A DNA stretch of 64,000 nucleotides from Bacillus sp. EB01 (lineage in GTDB: Bacteria > Bacillota > Bacilli > Bacillales > Cytobacillaceae). Below are positions 63,801 through 64,000 of the stretch, in pieces. Position numbers and translations under genes: made by a program. Within the stretch, counting starts at the first letter, position 1. Every line of letters begins with the position of its first letter. Under the pieces are notes generated by a model. The model was given only the letters and a program-made list of their open reading frames with translations, did not search any database and was not told the origin of the DNA. The stretch is taken from positions 4,934,378 to 4,998,377 of the forward strand of contig NZ_HG964497.1 of NCBI RefSeq assembly GCF_000613125.1, written 5' to 3'.

Positions 63801-63923
63801 GGGGAAAATACAAGGAAATATAGAGGTAAAGGGAAACGTCAACAAGACTACGTTAAGAAAAATCTGATAAAAAATAAGAGAAGAATTCAAAAAATCAGGA
63901 AACGTTTTCCGGAACTTTTTTAA
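60879..63923 (+). CDS. 1014-aa multimodular protein: glycosyltransferase-like, alginate-lyase-like and glycosyltransferase modules
   Basis: GTG start with AAGGATGG upstream. Residues 1-50 are basic and disordered. Module 1 (about 55-330), VLYRIIGNDIYPRQ...WVVNRIID and NVNGARNIAL...KWVLPWDGNCF, looks like a GT-A-type domain. Module 2 (about 370-720) matches alginate-lyase-family helical barrels: SGIINDYWHPAPYWWPN (about 420-436), an SDNNHGTYYDLQVAA active-site-like block (about 588-602) and RTQPAHYCCFNLQGW. Module 3 (about 765-1014) is a family-2-like transferase with VFGIPLRAK and YYMHLDADDILDPS (D-x-D, about 864-877). No secretion signal is seen, so all three parts seem cytoplasmic, odd for a lyase. 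A synthase with built-in chain-length or editing activity is one reading; domain identities for modules 1 and 2 are moderate. Confidence 0.78.
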   Translation: MHNTKKTKKDKSKKGSSRSPKPLSNKKKNPAMLQHDHKEAARLKEEYKDKGLDSVADTFVLYRIIGNDIYPRQKEGQTFDNLKFLLENEPNLEDCEKRWVVNRIIDREEEETIVKLLQEYNQQFIHLPFFLDEYKKIGWDTNGFKKPGFLATKEFEGLKSEQKNNAIAAAYRLKINYVMNVNGARNIALRDGKMRAKWVLPWDGNCFITSSAWREIRKGIRKSPYLKYFAVPMARVLDNSQLVSENFTPSPVEEPQIIFRSDSKEEFNENFPYGRRDKVELFWRLGIPGKWDKWKDDPWDQVRSPKSPEAGQFGFAGWAARMFSGNKVLDKDTKQSFKQRNLARTEAIINTIRAIDRDKIAKRKSGRELLFYQMDILEKEKSMFLDGAEMPLITRLLDDAEEALTREPYSVTDKKSLPPSGIINDYWHPAPYWWPNKKKKDGLPYVRRDGRRVPGTRLYEPESDKYDRTRLQRVFDDSITLALAWFFTGEKKYAEHGSRILYRFFVNPATKMNPHLKYAQVRRGRNNNQGTTKGIIEMKDIYFYLDAVRLFCKANTIPEEHLIRFKDWLSSYLDWLIHSPQGKGERLSDNNHGTYYDLQVAAIADFLDDNPVLYEAIVRAQSRIETQFAPDGAQPKELVRTQPAHYCCFNLQGWIYMTEIAGRWGTDLWAYQSRKGSSLIKAVQWLLTHTGKKWPNKRSDDFDEERYLPIWFSAPRESKLKLNKTLFPHSKYSVKTRFFPHDGVRPYWNIGKAEVKRNDNFVNKHPSFVFGIPLRAKAVSKDWKKVCENLETTLYSLSRQKNKNFVIYLAAHEYPPVNYFGLDVRVLLAGFPVPNNVKEIGRDKGRKKQMIGTALRQATYESLYYMHLDADDILDPSLVETVLKDDNKRGYLITKGYIYDVTNKLIARCNSFWRKSGSCAIMYFKKNEFLLHPKDRNSYFSKFERHKNYKNVAEEYGRKLEHLTGRMAVYMVNHGENTRKYRGKGKRQQDYVKKNLIKNKRRIQKIRKRFPELF

Positions 63924-64000
63924 AAAGAGATCTTATATAACCCTCTGGAAAATCTGTGAATCACAGATTACCTGACTTTTATGCTAGAAATCTAAAAGGG
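63924..64000. other. Tail of window, no gene seen
   Basis: Contains a small hairpin AATCTGTG/CACAGATT (63951-63969) without a following T-run. No open frame with a ribosome binding site. Confidence 0.5.

Overview
The window looks like a chromosome segment of an endospore-forming, low-to-mid GC Firmicute of the Bacillaceae. The evidence is gene order matching the Bacillus subtilis ytkL-ytoI-nrnA-ytrIH-dnaE-ytsJ-accDA-pfkA-pyk-ytvI-ytwI-citZ-icd-mdh-phoPR-polA-mutM-coaE-gapB-speH-nrdR-dnaBI-ytxC-thrS-infC-rpmI-rplT-ysdA block, strong GGAGG ribosome binding sites, frequent TTG/GTG starts, a T-box leader, and sporulation genes (ytrH, ytrI, ytvI, ytxC, a CotY/CotZ-like coat protein). The species cannot be named from the sequence alone.

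Layout. 1-7.7 kb: a cut-off gene, a UspA protein, two small proteins, alanine dehydrogenase, a Xaa-Pro peptidase, ytkL, ytoI and ytpI. 7.7-16.3 kb: nrnA, the ytrH-ytrI sporulation pair, dnaE, malic enzyme ytsJ and a GntR/FadR-type regulator. 16.4-28.2 kb: acetyl-CoA carboxylase accDA, glycolysis pfkA-pyk, membrane proteins fxsA, ytvI and ytwI, then the TCA genes citZ-icd-mdh. 28.8-43.8 kb: a MaoC-like protein, phoPR, polA-mutM-coaE, gapB, speH, nrdR, dnaB-dnaI and ytxC. 43.8-49.6 kb: T-box-thrS, a stress protein, infC-rpmI-rplT, ysdA and dut. 49.6-64 kb: an AT-richer accessory island with no counterpart in the conserved block. It holds a Mur-ligase-like remnant, a coat protein with an ATP-grasp enzyme, a PIG-L deacetylase, a BKACE (DUF849) enzyme, a complete LpxD-like acyltransferase, two tandem paralogous glycosyltransferases, a second ATP-grasp enzyme, two further glycosyltransferases, and a 1014-residue protein that appears to join glycosyltransferase, alginate-lyase-like and glycosyltransferase modules.

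Working together. The core joins glycolysis (pfkA, pyk), gluconeogenesis (gapB), malate/pyruvate exchange (ytsJ), malonyl-CoA supply (accDA) and the TCA cycle. Visible control signals include a shared palindrome GTGGTCTGRCCAC before ytsJ and accD (probably bound by the GntR protein encoded between them), a CcpC-type ATAA-N7-TTAT site before citZ, and an inverted pair of CcpN-type boxes before gapB. The island reads as a surface-glycan locus, probably for the spore surface, with an LpxC/LpxD-like deacetylate-then-acylate logic. This reading is inference.

The intergenic DNA is unusually rich in repeats: (i) a dispersed element with CTAGCTCCAGCGCC / GGCGCTGGAGC ends, sitting just after terminators and carrying a perfect DnaA box in two copies; (ii) a 205-bp multi-hairpin MITE-like element flanked by TTTAT, with a shorter relative overlapping the end of ytwI; (iii) several tandem arrays of degenerate units with a 52-bp period.
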